DNA from: JBKHYG01 sp046565595
GTDB taxonomy: Bacteria > Actinomycetota > AC-67
Length of the DNA stretch: 22,974 nucleotides
Direction of reading: 5' to 3'
NCBI GenBank assembly: GCA_046565595.1
Contig: JBKHYG010000117.1
Location: 1-22,974 of the forward strand
A model generated the notes under the pieces. It saw only the letters and a list, made by a program, of their open reading frames with translations, was not told where the DNA came from and searched no databases. Numbering within the stretch: the stretch's first letter is position 1; each line of letters starts with the position of its first letter. The translations under genes and the position numbers were made by a program. This document shows positions 14,759-22,056 of this stretch, piece after piece.

Positions 14759-17700
14759 GTGCGTAGTTCACACCTGCGTCGCGTGGCGTTCGCCGCGCTC
14801 GCAATCTTGGCTTTCGCTGGTCAGCCCGTAACGGCCAGCGCTGCAACGATCGACCTAAGCCCCCGGATCCCCGCGGGAGCCGAGGCGTCCACACCCCCTG
14901 GCACCACCGTCACGGTCAAGCCTGGGACAGACGCCGCCTGGCTGACCTCGACCATCGACGGGGGTTCCTTGACCGGGGCGATCTCGACCTACGCTTCGGC
15001 ACCTACCGGAGGTCCCGCTGGACCGGGCGCCTTCCGGCATCGTCTTGCCACCGGTAGTGATTCCGCTACCTGGTCGTCGAGTCTCTTCGCCGGTCAACGT
15101 CTAGACACCCTCACCGAACTCAGGTACTCGACCTTCGTCACGCTCGGGTCCAACGCTCCTTCTCTCCGCCTGCAGTTGGATCTGAACGGCGATGGCCTCT
15201 TCCAGGGCGCGTCCGTCGACGAAGAACTCGTCTTCGAGCCGATCTATCAGACCGGCGGCTACCCGGGTGACTCCTTCGCGAACCAGTGCAGCGGCATCCC
15301 CGGTTGTGTGGCCAAAGGCCAGTGGCAGACCTGGGACGCGCGCGGCGGTGGCTGGTACTCGCGCAAACTAGGTGATAGCGGTCCCCCCTTGAGGACGCTT
15401 GCCTCCTGGGCGGCTCAGTACCCGACCGCGCAGATCGCTAACGGAGCGGCACTGATCTTCAAGTCGGGCTCGGGTTGGGCCAACACCAACGCCTTCTTCG
15501 ACGCGCTGCGCGTGAACGGCGTCACCTACGACTTCGAACCGCTGACGATCGAGATCACCCCGGACAGCGAGGCGCTGTTCCCTCGGTTCACATACAACGG
15601 CACCAGCAATCTCGAAGCCCCAAGGACAGCAGATGGCGCGCTGCAACAGTATTCGGCCGCCATCGAACCTCTGTCGGGTCGAGGGTCGCTGCACCAGAAG
15701 GTCAAGGTGCTTGGCGACCGGGTCTATGTCTACGCCGAGCCAGCAGGCGGCATCGCGTTGAACGACCTGAGTGGCCTCAGTTACGCGACCTACCTACGGA
15801 ACCACGGGACCAAGGACCAGGCTCCCTTCATGAGCATCTACCTCGATCTCGATGGAGACGGGCTTTACGACGACACGCTGCAACTGATCCCTCAGTTCCA
15901 GACAGGGACGGGCCAGTGCCCCGCCTCTAAGTGCGTCCAGTCCGACACCTGGCAGGTCTGGGATGGTCTCTCGAGCCGATGGTTCTCGCGGAACGACTAC
16001 CTGGCCAACAACCAGACCTTCCGGCGGCTAGACGAATGGGCCGCCCAGCCTGGCTTCGAGAATGCGCGCATCGCGATGGGCAACGCGGTAACCGTCCAGG
16101 TGGGTTCGGGATACAGCAATGTTGATGCGTTCGTCGACTACATCAACATCAACGGCACCACCTATGACTTCGAGACCCAGGTGGTCACGGTTTCTCCGCA
16201 GCAGATGAACGGCTGGTTCACCACTCCGGTGGCCGGATCGGGGGGAGACCAGCGTCGACAGGAGTTCGTCAACGGTCCTGCTAACGCGCCCTTCGGTGTG
16301 GGTTCGCTGAACCAGCAGATCGATGCGAGCAGCAGTAACGGTGATGACGATGTCTTCATCATGACGCCGCTCCTGGCCGGACAGCCCATCGAGTCGATAA
16401 CGGAACTGTCCTATCGAGCGCGTGTCGATAGCACACCCGCGGGCCAGGCTCCGATCGTCAAGGTCATGGTCGACTACGACGGCGAGAACTACTACACCAC
16501 CCAGGGAACCGATCGGCTGATCATCTTCGAACCCGCCTATCAAGACGGCTCATGGTTCACCGCGCCACAGTACGGCGCCGGTTACCCCTACCCACTGCCA
16601 GATCAATGCGACGGACCCTGCATCAAGAAGGGCGAGTGGAAGAACTGGGATGTGCTCGGCGGCGGCGTCTACTTCGGCGGTCAGATCTCGGGCGGCATGC
16701 ACCCTTGGGACGAGTTGATCGATCAGATCCGATCAGAGCCTCTGCCCCCGGGGATGGCTGAGAACTTCAGTCGTGGGCGCATCGCGTTCGGTGAGCGTCC
16801 GATCTCGATCGAGAGCGACAACATCTTCGGCCCAAACTACGACGCGTCCATCGACTCGATCACGATCAACGGGGTCACCTTCGACTTCGAGGCCGCTGTT
16901 CCCGAAGCGCAGCTCGACGGCGAGAGGACCCAGGACGAGCCATACCGCCTGATGGTCAACGACACCGAGGCTCCCAGCAACAACCCGCTTGATGTCGCGG
17001 TCTATGGGGCGTGTACCAGCGACTCGCTCTACTTCTCTTTCGAGAGCCTCACGCCAGGCCACAACCTCTACCCGAGCAAACTGTTCTTCGACGCGAACAA
17101 CAACGACACTTACAACGGTCGCGGTCAAGATCGGATGATCTCGTTCTATCCGGACGGGACCATCGTGGAGGGGGGCACTGGTCCCGGGGAAGGCCCAGCG
17201 GTGCCGATCCCGGGTGCGCAGGTGAAGTTCCGCGCGGATAGCAAGGCGGCAGAGATAAGGCTTCCCAAGGCGTACTTCGGCGAGGCCTGGTTCGCCTATG
17301 ACATCTGGAGCGACAATTCCGGCAGGAACACTTCGTGGGACAGCTTCAACTACTCCCAGATGAAGAGCTTCATCCCGTCGCCGTGCTTGCCGATCCCCGA
17401 AGAGGTGTTCGGGGCAACCCCGATCGACTGCAGCCTCTACGACACCGACATCCGCCTGATCCAGTATGTGATCGACCGTTCGGCTTCCACACGCCTGAAA
17501 CTGTTCGGCACCTGCGACCTCTCACAGGCAGCCGCACATGGAGGAACCACCGCGTCGATCAACTCTGCCGCGATCGTCGTCGACAGAGACGGTCTGACGA
17601 TCGAGTCGCTCGACATAACCAGACGAGCACTGATAGCCGGCAGCGGCACTCAGACCGCGTTCTATGTGGCGCCTGGCACCAAGGATGTCACCATCCGAGG

Positions 17701-18964
17701 TTTGGAATTCACGAACCTCTCTCGTCCGATCGTCGTGCAGAACTCGATCAGGACGACGATCGGCGCACGCACGCCGCTGGAACCGCTGTCACCGCTGGGG
17801 AACCGCATGTTCGGCATCGGAGCGATGCAGGAGGGCGTGCTCGCGCTGGCATCTACCAACGCCGGCACCTCGACGACCATCACGCACGGCGCCAACGGTT
17901 TGCTGAGCAGGACTTACGCAACGCCCGTCAGCGGAGATGCCGTCGGCATCCCTGGTCCGGACGGGCAGGACCTGGTCGACATCACGATCGCGGGCAACTA
18001 CATCTCGTATCGACCGCCGGGGCCGCTGACGCCGAACTCGGATGTGACTGGGATCGTGGTCCGTCAGCGAGGCAGCGCTCGGGACATCTACGGCGTCGAT
18101 GTGTCGCAGAACGCCGTCGGTATGGCTAGCAGCGAGTTCCCGAACTTCAACTACGCGGGTATCCGCATCCACGCTGACTCCAACGATCCGAACTTCGCGC
18201 ACATCAGGGATGTGACGGTGTTCAAGAACACGCTCGGCCGCTTCGAGGAGCTGAACCTCACGAGGGTCGACTCGAACCTGCCCGATGCTGGAGACCTGCA
18301 AGCCACCGGCCGGGTAGGTATAGCGCTGGGTCGTCTCGCCGATTTCGAGGTCAAGGGCAACAGCATCCGCACTATCCTTAGCAAGGTGCCCGGCATCAAC
18401 ATGATGGGCGGCGGCATCGTGGTCTACGACTCGTTCGACGGGAGCATCGAGACCAACAGCGTCATCACGATCGCTGGTCCCGACACCAAGGCTGCTGACC
18501 TCGGCGCGATCGGCATCGTGGACAACCTGATGGACCTGTTCTCGACGACATCCGCGCCGGGCAAGCCGACACGCGACATCAAGGTGATCGCCAACTACAC
18601 CGGTTGGAGCGGCAACGACCCGAGCGACTTCGGTGCGCAACGCGGCCTACTGGTCTCGGGAGCAAGCGGCATCGACGCCACGCTGAACCAGTTCAAGACG
18701 ATCGGCGACAAGAGCATCCTGCTGGGTACCGCCATCAGCGGCCCCGGGACAGCCTTCGGTTGGCCGGCGACCCTCGGGCCGCAGCGGGTCGCGCAGAGCA
18801 ACTTCTGTCGCAACTGGTTGAACATCCACAGAGGCCAGCCTGGTTCAGAGAATCCCGCGGACACTCCGGCATCCCAGATCCAGTGGAACGCCTCCGGCTT
18901 GGGCTCGACGGGGAACAACTTCCCCAACGGTCAGTTCCAGACCGGCAACCACAACTGCATCTAA
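14759..18964 (+). CDS. Large secreted protein: triplicated Cys-pair module plus right-handed beta-helix
   Basis: A 1401-residue exported protein with no family I can name. The start is GTG at 14759, with GGAGAGAGGGA just upstream; the frame extends further 5' without signal. A signal peptide ends in PVTASA near residue 28. Three modules of about 210-240 residues follow, each closing with a near-identical strand: VNGVTYDFE (about 252), INGTTYDFE (about 463) and INGVTFDFE (about 703). Each has a Ca-site-like Asp/Gly stretch (for example LDLNGDGLF, LDLDGDGLYDD) and then C-x(3-5)-C followed by W--WD. Residues about 710-880 are a further beta-rich domain containing FFDANNNDTYNGRG. From about 880 to the end is a right-handed beta-helix like pectate-lyase/parallel-repeat proteins (VTIRGLEFTN, ITIAGNYISY, VTVFKNTLG, FEVKGNSIRT). 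No LPXTG motif, C-terminal membrane segment or dockerin is visible. A polysaccharide or surface role is only an inference. Confidence 0.85.
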   Translation: MRSSHLRRVAFAALAILAFAGQPVTASAATIDLSPRIPAGAEASTPPGTTVTVKPGTDAAWLTSTIDGGSLTGAISTYASAPTGGPAGPGAFRHRLATGSDSATWSSSLFAGQRLDTLTELRYSTFVTLGSNAPSLRLQLDLNGDGLFQGASVDEELVFEPIYQTGGYPGDSFANQCSGIPGCVAKGQWQTWDARGGGWYSRKLGDSGPPLRTLASWAAQYPTAQIANGAALIFKSGSGWANTNAFFDALRVNGVTYDFEPLTIEITPDSEALFPRFTYNGTSNLEAPRTADGALQQYSAAIEPLSGRGSLHQKVKVLGDRVYVYAEPAGGIALNDLSGLSYATYLRNHGTKDQAPFMSIYLDLDGDGLYDDTLQLIPQFQTGTGQCPASKCVQSDTWQVWDGLSSRWFSRNDYLANNQTFRRLDEWAAQPGFENARIAMGNAVTVQVGSGYSNVDAFVDYININGTTYDFETQVVTVSPQQMNGWFTTPVAGSGGDQRRQEFVNGPANAPFGVGSLNQQIDASSSNGDDDVFIMTPLLAGQPIESITELSYRARVDSTPAGQAPIVKVMVDYDGENYYTTQGTDRLIIFEPAYQDGSWFTAPQYGAGYPYPLPDQCDGPCIKKGEWKNWDVLGGGVYFGGQISGGMHPWDELIDQIRSEPLPPGMAENFSRGRIAFGERPISIESDNIFGPNYDASIDSITINGVTFDFEAAVPEAQLDGERTQDEPYRLMVNDTEAPSNNPLDVAVYGACTSDSLYFSFESLTPGHNLYPSKLFFDANNNDTYNGRGQDRMISFYPDGTIVEGGTGPGEGPAVPIPGAQVKFRADSKAAEIRLPKAYFGEAWFAYDIWSDNSGRNTSWDSFNYSQMKSFIPSPCLPIPEEVFGATPIDCSLYDTDIRLIQYVIDRSASTRLKLFGTCDLSQAAAHGGTTASINSAAIVVDRDGLTIESLDITRRALIAGSGTQTAFYVAPGTKDVTIRGLEFTNLSRPIVVQNSIRTTIGARTPLEPLSPLGNRMFGIGAMQEGVLALASTNAGTSTTITHGANGLLSRTYATPVSGDAVGIPGPDGQDLVDITIAGNYISYRPPGPLTPNSDVTGIVVRQRGSARDIYGVDVSQNAVGMASSEFPNFNYAGIRIHADSNDPNFAHIRDVTVFKNTLGRFEELNLTRVDSNLPDAGDLQATGRVGIALGRLADFEVKGNSIRTILSKVPGINMMGGGIVVYDSFDGSIETNSVITIAGPDTKAADLGAIGIVDNLMDLFSTTSAPGKPTRDIKVIANYTGWSGNDPSDFGAQRGLLVSGASGIDATLNQFKTIGDKSILLGTAISGPGTAFGWPATLGPQRVAQSNFCRNWLNIHRGQPGSENPADTPASQIQWNASGLGSTGNNFPNGQFQTGNHNCI

Positions 18965-18979
18965 CCGATGGATCATGAC

Positions 18980-19005
18980 AGGGGCGGCTCGAACGAGCCG
19001 CCCCT
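18980..19005 (+). terminator. Strong hairpin after the large secreted-protein gene
   Basis: A perfect 11-bp GC-rich stem (AGGGGCGGCTC / GAGCCGCCCCT) with a GAAC loop begins 15 bases after the stop at 18964. No T-tract follows, as is common for hairpins in high-GC actinobacteria. It separates the gene from ftsH downstream on the same strand. Confidence 0.65.
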
Positions 19006-19034
19006 CGCATATCCCGCAGGTCACCTGGGTAGGA

Positions 19035-19063
19035 CTGCAGGGGACACACTCGGTCGGTAGCCT
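19035..19063 (+). promoter_or_regulatory. Weak ftsH promoter candidate
   Basis: TAGCCT at 19058-19063 ends 9 bases before the ftsH ATG at 19073. A 17-base spacer separates it from a poor -35 (CTGCAG at 19035-19040). The -10 position and the lack of a Shine-Dalgarno sequence suggest a leaderless start, as at 3166, 3220 and 11275. Confidence 0.35.
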
Positions 19064-19072
19064 CAAGACCAG

Positions 19073-21187
19073 ATGCCCAGAGACGACAAGCGCCCTTCCC
19101 GCGACGAGAAGGACACCAAGCAGCCCCCCATGGGCAAGATGCTTCGAGGACCAGGCCTTTGGCTGGTCATCGTGGTGTTGCTCAGTTTCGTGTTCCTCTC
19201 CAGCCTGGGAGGGCAGGATGCGGGCGACAAACTGACCTTCACCCAATTCCTGGACAAGGTCTCTGCGAACCAGGTTGAGGATGCGACCCTGCTGCGCCGT
19301 AGCGCCAAGATCACGGGCGAACTGAAGGATGGCAGCCGTTACGAGGTCGCCTTCTTGGATGAGTACGGTGATGAGCTGATCAACGAGCTCCGCGAGAAGG
19401 ACATCCCCTTCGAGGTGGACGCTCAGGAATCGAATCCGTGGCTCGCGGGCCTGCTGAACTTCCTGCCCTTCATCCTCATCTTCCTGTTCTTCATGTGGTT
19501 CCTCAACAACTCGCAGGCCGGCGGGAACCGCGTCATGAGTTTCGGCAAGAGCCGAGCCAAGCCGGTAGCCAAGGATCAGCCCAAGGTCACCTTCAAGGAT
19601 GTGGCCGGCGTGGACGAGGCCATCGAGGAACTGGTCGAGATCAAGGAGTTCCTCGAGGATCCGGCACGGTTCCAGCAGCTGGGAGCCAAGATCCCGAAGG
19701 GGGTCTTGCTGTACGGGCCTCCCGGCTCGGGTAAGACATTGTTGGCGCGGGCGGTCGCGGGCGAAGCCGGGGTGCCGTTCTTCAGCATCTCGGGCTCCGA
19801 CTTCGTCGAGATGTTCGTCGGCGTTGGTGCGGCGCGTGTGCGTGACCTGTTCGAACAGGCCAAGCAAGCCGCTCCTGCGATCATCTTCGTCGATGAGATC
19901 GACGCCGTCGGACGCATGCGTGGAGCCGGGCTAGGTGGCGGGCACGATGAACGCGAACAGACGCTCAACCAGTTGCTCGTAGAGATGGACGGGTTCGATG
20001 CTCGAAGCGGCGTCATCCTGATAGCTGCCACGAACCGGCCCGACAACCTCGACCCCGCGCTCTTGCGGCCCGGACGCTTCGACCGTCAGATCGTGATCGA
20101 CCGACCAGACCTGAAGGGTCGGCTCGACATCCTCCGCGTGCACGCGCGAGGGAAACCGCTCGGGGACGGCATCGACCTCGAGGTGCTGGCCCGACGCACG
20201 CCGGGTTTCACCGGAGCCGATCTGGCCAATGTCATGAACGAGGCTGCGTTGCTGACCGCGCGACGCGGCGAGAAGTCGATCACCATGCACTCGCTCGAAG
20301 AGTCGATCGACCGGGTCATCGGCGGCCCGGAGCGGAAGAGTCGCGTGATCGGCGAGAAAGAGAAGCGGATCATCGCCTACCACGAAGGCGGGCACACGAT
20401 CGTCGGGCATGCCAGCCCGAACTCGGATCCGGTCCACAAGGTTTCGATCATCCCTCGCGGCCGCGCGCTCGGCTGGACGCTCTCGCTGCCGACCGAGGAC
20501 AAGTTCCTCGTGACCCGCGGCGAGATGATCGACCAGCTGGCCATGTTCCTTGGTGGGCGGGTCGCCGAGGAACTGGTCTTCGAAGACCCCACCACGGGGG
20601 CCCAGGACGACATCGAACGAGCCACGCAGATGGCCAGAGCCATGGTCACCCAGTACGGGATGAGCGACCGGCTGGGACCGATGGCTCTTGGCCAGAAGCA
20701 GACAGAGGTGTTCCTGGGACGCGACCTGTCCTCGCACCCCGATTACTCAGACGAGGTCGCCTTCCAGATCGACAAGGAAGTGCGCCGGCTGCTGGACGAG
20801 GCTTACACGGAGGCCCGTCAGATCCTCACCGAGAATCGTGATGCGCTTGACGGTTTGGTCGCTGCTCTACTGGAACATGAGACCGTCGAGGGTGACCTGC
20901 TGACCGACATCCTCGAGCCGGTCCGACAGAGGCCAGCTCGAGAATTCGATTCGGCCATGGTGCGTGAGAACGGTTCTGCACCGAGCAGCCAGAAGCCGCC
21001 CGTGGCTCTGCCGAACAAGGGTCCGGCTGAGTCGACCGCGGCGGCCGCCCAACACGAGCCAGACGAGGTCGACGAGGGCGAGCCCGAGCAGGAAACTCAA
21101 GAGCAGCCCAAGCCGAGACGCAAGAGCAGCGCGTCGCTGAAGCGGGCGGCTAAACGCGCAGCGGCGCGACGCAGCCGCGATAACTAG
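19073..21187 (+). CDS. ftsH: FtsH, membrane-anchored ATP-dependent zinc metalloprotease
   Basis: AAA+ protease for membrane-protein quality control, 704 residues. TM1 is at about 29-45 and TM2 at about 124-144, with an extracytoplasmic segment between them. The AAA module has Walker A GPPGSGKT (215-222), Walker B IFVDEID (271-277) and a second region of homology with NRPDNLDPALLRPGRFDR (321-338). The M41 zinc motif is HEGGH (437-441) instead of the usual HEAGH, and the third metal ligand is in the TTGAQDDIERAT region. The C-terminus is an extended low-complexity tail, acidic and then Lys/Arg-rich (RRKSSASLKRAAKRAAARR). In typical actinobacteria ftsH lies between hpt and folE on the same strand as both; here it is inverted relative to them. 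Confidence 0.96.
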   Translation: MPRDDKRPSRDEKDTKQPPMGKMLRGPGLWLVIVVLLSFVFLSSLGGQDAGDKLTFTQFLDKVSANQVEDATLLRRSAKITGELKDGSRYEVAFLDEYGDELINELREKDIPFEVDAQESNPWLAGLLNFLPFILIFLFFMWFLNNSQAGGNRVMSFGKSRAKPVAKDQPKVTFKDVAGVDEAIEELVEIKEFLEDPARFQQLGAKIPKGVLLYGPPGSGKTLLARAVAGEAGVPFFSISGSDFVEMFVGVGAARVRDLFEQAKQAAPAIIFVDEIDAVGRMRGAGLGGGHDEREQTLNQLLVEMDGFDARSGVILIAATNRPDNLDPALLRPGRFDRQIVIDRPDLKGRLDILRVHARGKPLGDGIDLEVLARRTPGFTGADLANVMNEAALLTARRGEKSITMHSLEESIDRVIGGPERKSRVIGEKEKRIIAYHEGGHTIVGHASPNSDPVHKVSIIPRGRALGWTLSLPTEDKFLVTRGEMIDQLAMFLGGRVAEELVFEDPTTGAQDDIERATQMARAMVTQYGMSDRLGPMALGQKQTEVFLGRDLSSHPDYSDEVAFQIDKEVRRLLDEAYTEARQILTENRDALDGLVAALLEHETVEGDLLTDILEPVRQRPAREFDSAMVRENGSAPSSQKPPVALPNKGPAESTAAAAQHEPDEVDEGEPEQETQEQPKPRRKSSASLKRAAKRAAARRSRDN

Positions 21188-21219
21188 TTCCCGCTCTCGG
21201 ACGGCCAGCCCTTTTCGGC

Positions 21220-21239
21220 GACCACCGAACGAGGTGGTC
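21220..21239. terminator. Hairpin between convergent ftsH and the small DUF1905-like gene
   Basis: GACCACC and GGTGGTC form a perfect 7-bp stem around a GAACGA loop in the 53-base convergent gap. It could end transcription from both sides. There is no T-tract downstream; an AAAA that would read as a U-run lies on neither expected side. Confidence 0.45.
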
Positions 21240-21240
21240 C

Positions 21241-21507
21241 TCAGGGACGCCCGTGGACGCTTACCTTCACGCCCTGACCTTCACGCAACCCTAGTTTGGT
21301 GATGATCTCGATCGGGATGAGCAATCCCGGCGAACTTGGAGAACCGTGGACGCGACCGATGAACTCGTTGTTGCGAAGACTGGCCTTGACCGATTCTCCG
21401 GGCCTCAGGCCTAGTTCGGACACGACATCGTCGTCGAGCGGAACCCGGCCGACGGATCTCTGGCCCTGACGGGTGAGAGTCAGGGTCGCTTGGAAGGTGC
21501 GTGCCAC
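21241..21507 (-). CDS. Small DUF1905-like beta-barrel protein (88 residues)
   Basis: An 88-residue soluble protein. Its layout of an F-x-A-x-L first strand, VPLDDDVVSELGL, a central polar hairpin, then LLIPIEIITKLGLREGQGVKVSV resembles DUF1905 proteins as I know them; an AbrB/SpoVT-like barrel is the alternative. The halves look related: VVSELGLRPGESVKASL and IITKLGLREGQGVKVSV. The start is GTG at 21507, with a GAGGAG Shine-Dalgarno sequence inside the end of hpt 6 bases away, so it is co-transcribed with tilS and hpt. The function is unknown. If AbrB-like it might bind DNA, but no swapped-hairpin signature is clear. Confidence 0.65.
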   Translation of the reverse strand: MARTFQATLTLTRQGQRSVGRVPLDDDVVSELGLRPGESVKASLRNNEFIGRVHGSPSSPGLLIPIEIITKLGLREGQGVKVSVHGRP

Positions 21508-21513
21508 TAGCGG

Positions 21514-22056
21514 TTACTCCTCATGGGCTTCGGGCTTGAGAGTACCAACGAATGGCAGGTTCCGGTACCTCTGACGGTAGTCCAGCCCGTAGCCGACCAC
21601 GAAGGGGGGCTCGATGGCGAAGCCGTGGTAGGCCAGATCCAACGGCACCTTCTGCTTGGCTGGTTTGGTTATCAGCGCGCACACCTCCAGCGACGCAGGG
21701 TCTCGGGAACGCAACGCGCGCATGAGGTACTTCAAGGTCAGGCCCGAGTCGATGATGTCCTCGACGATCAGGACATGGCGCCCCTCGATATCGCTGTCCA
21801 GATCCTTTATGAAGCGAACCACGCCGCTGGAGCGTGTCGAGGATCCGTACGAACTCACCGCCATGAAGTCGATCTCGAGGGGAAGGTCGATCCGGCGAGC
21901 CAGGTCGCTCATGAATACGAAAGCTCCGCGTAGCACGCCGACCAGCAGCAATTGTTTACCGGCATAGTCGTCGCTGATGCGCTTACCCAGGTGCGCTACG
22001 GTGGTCTGGATCTCGTCCTCGGTGAGGATCACCTGGTCGATGTCCGGGTGGTTCAC
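21514..22056 (-). CDS. hpt: Hypoxanthine phosphoribosyltransferase
   Basis: Salvages hypoxanthine/guanine with PRPP to IMP/GMP in the cytoplasm. The 180 residues fit the family. The flexible active-site loop is SSYGSSTRSSGVVRFIKDLD (about 68-87), the PRPP motif is VLIVEDIIDSGLTL (95-108), and a base-binding KPAKQKVPLDLAYHGF region follows. An in-frame ATG at 22125 would add an Arg-rich tail inside tilS. The GTG at 22056 is preferred because it overlaps the tilS stop as GTGA. The tilS-hpt pairing is the normal actinobacterial arrangement. Confidence 0.95.
   Translation of the reverse strand: MNHPDIDQVILTEDEIQTTVAHLGKRISDDYAGKQLLLVGVLRGAFVFMSDLARRIDLPLEIDFMAVSSYGSSTRSSGVVRFIKDLDSDIEGRHVLIVEDIIDSGLTLKYLMRALRSRDPASLEVCALITKPAKQKVPLDLAYHGFAIEPPFVVGYGLDYRQRYRNLPFVGTLKPEAHEE

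Noticed and set aside
18845..19867. 340-codon minus-strand frame
   Set aside because: Spans the terminator hairpin and the antisense of ftsH; no family features.
19073..21187. FtsH as a catalytically dead homologue because of HEGGH
   Set aside because: Both His and the Glu of HExxH are present, and the downstream Asp ligand region is intact.
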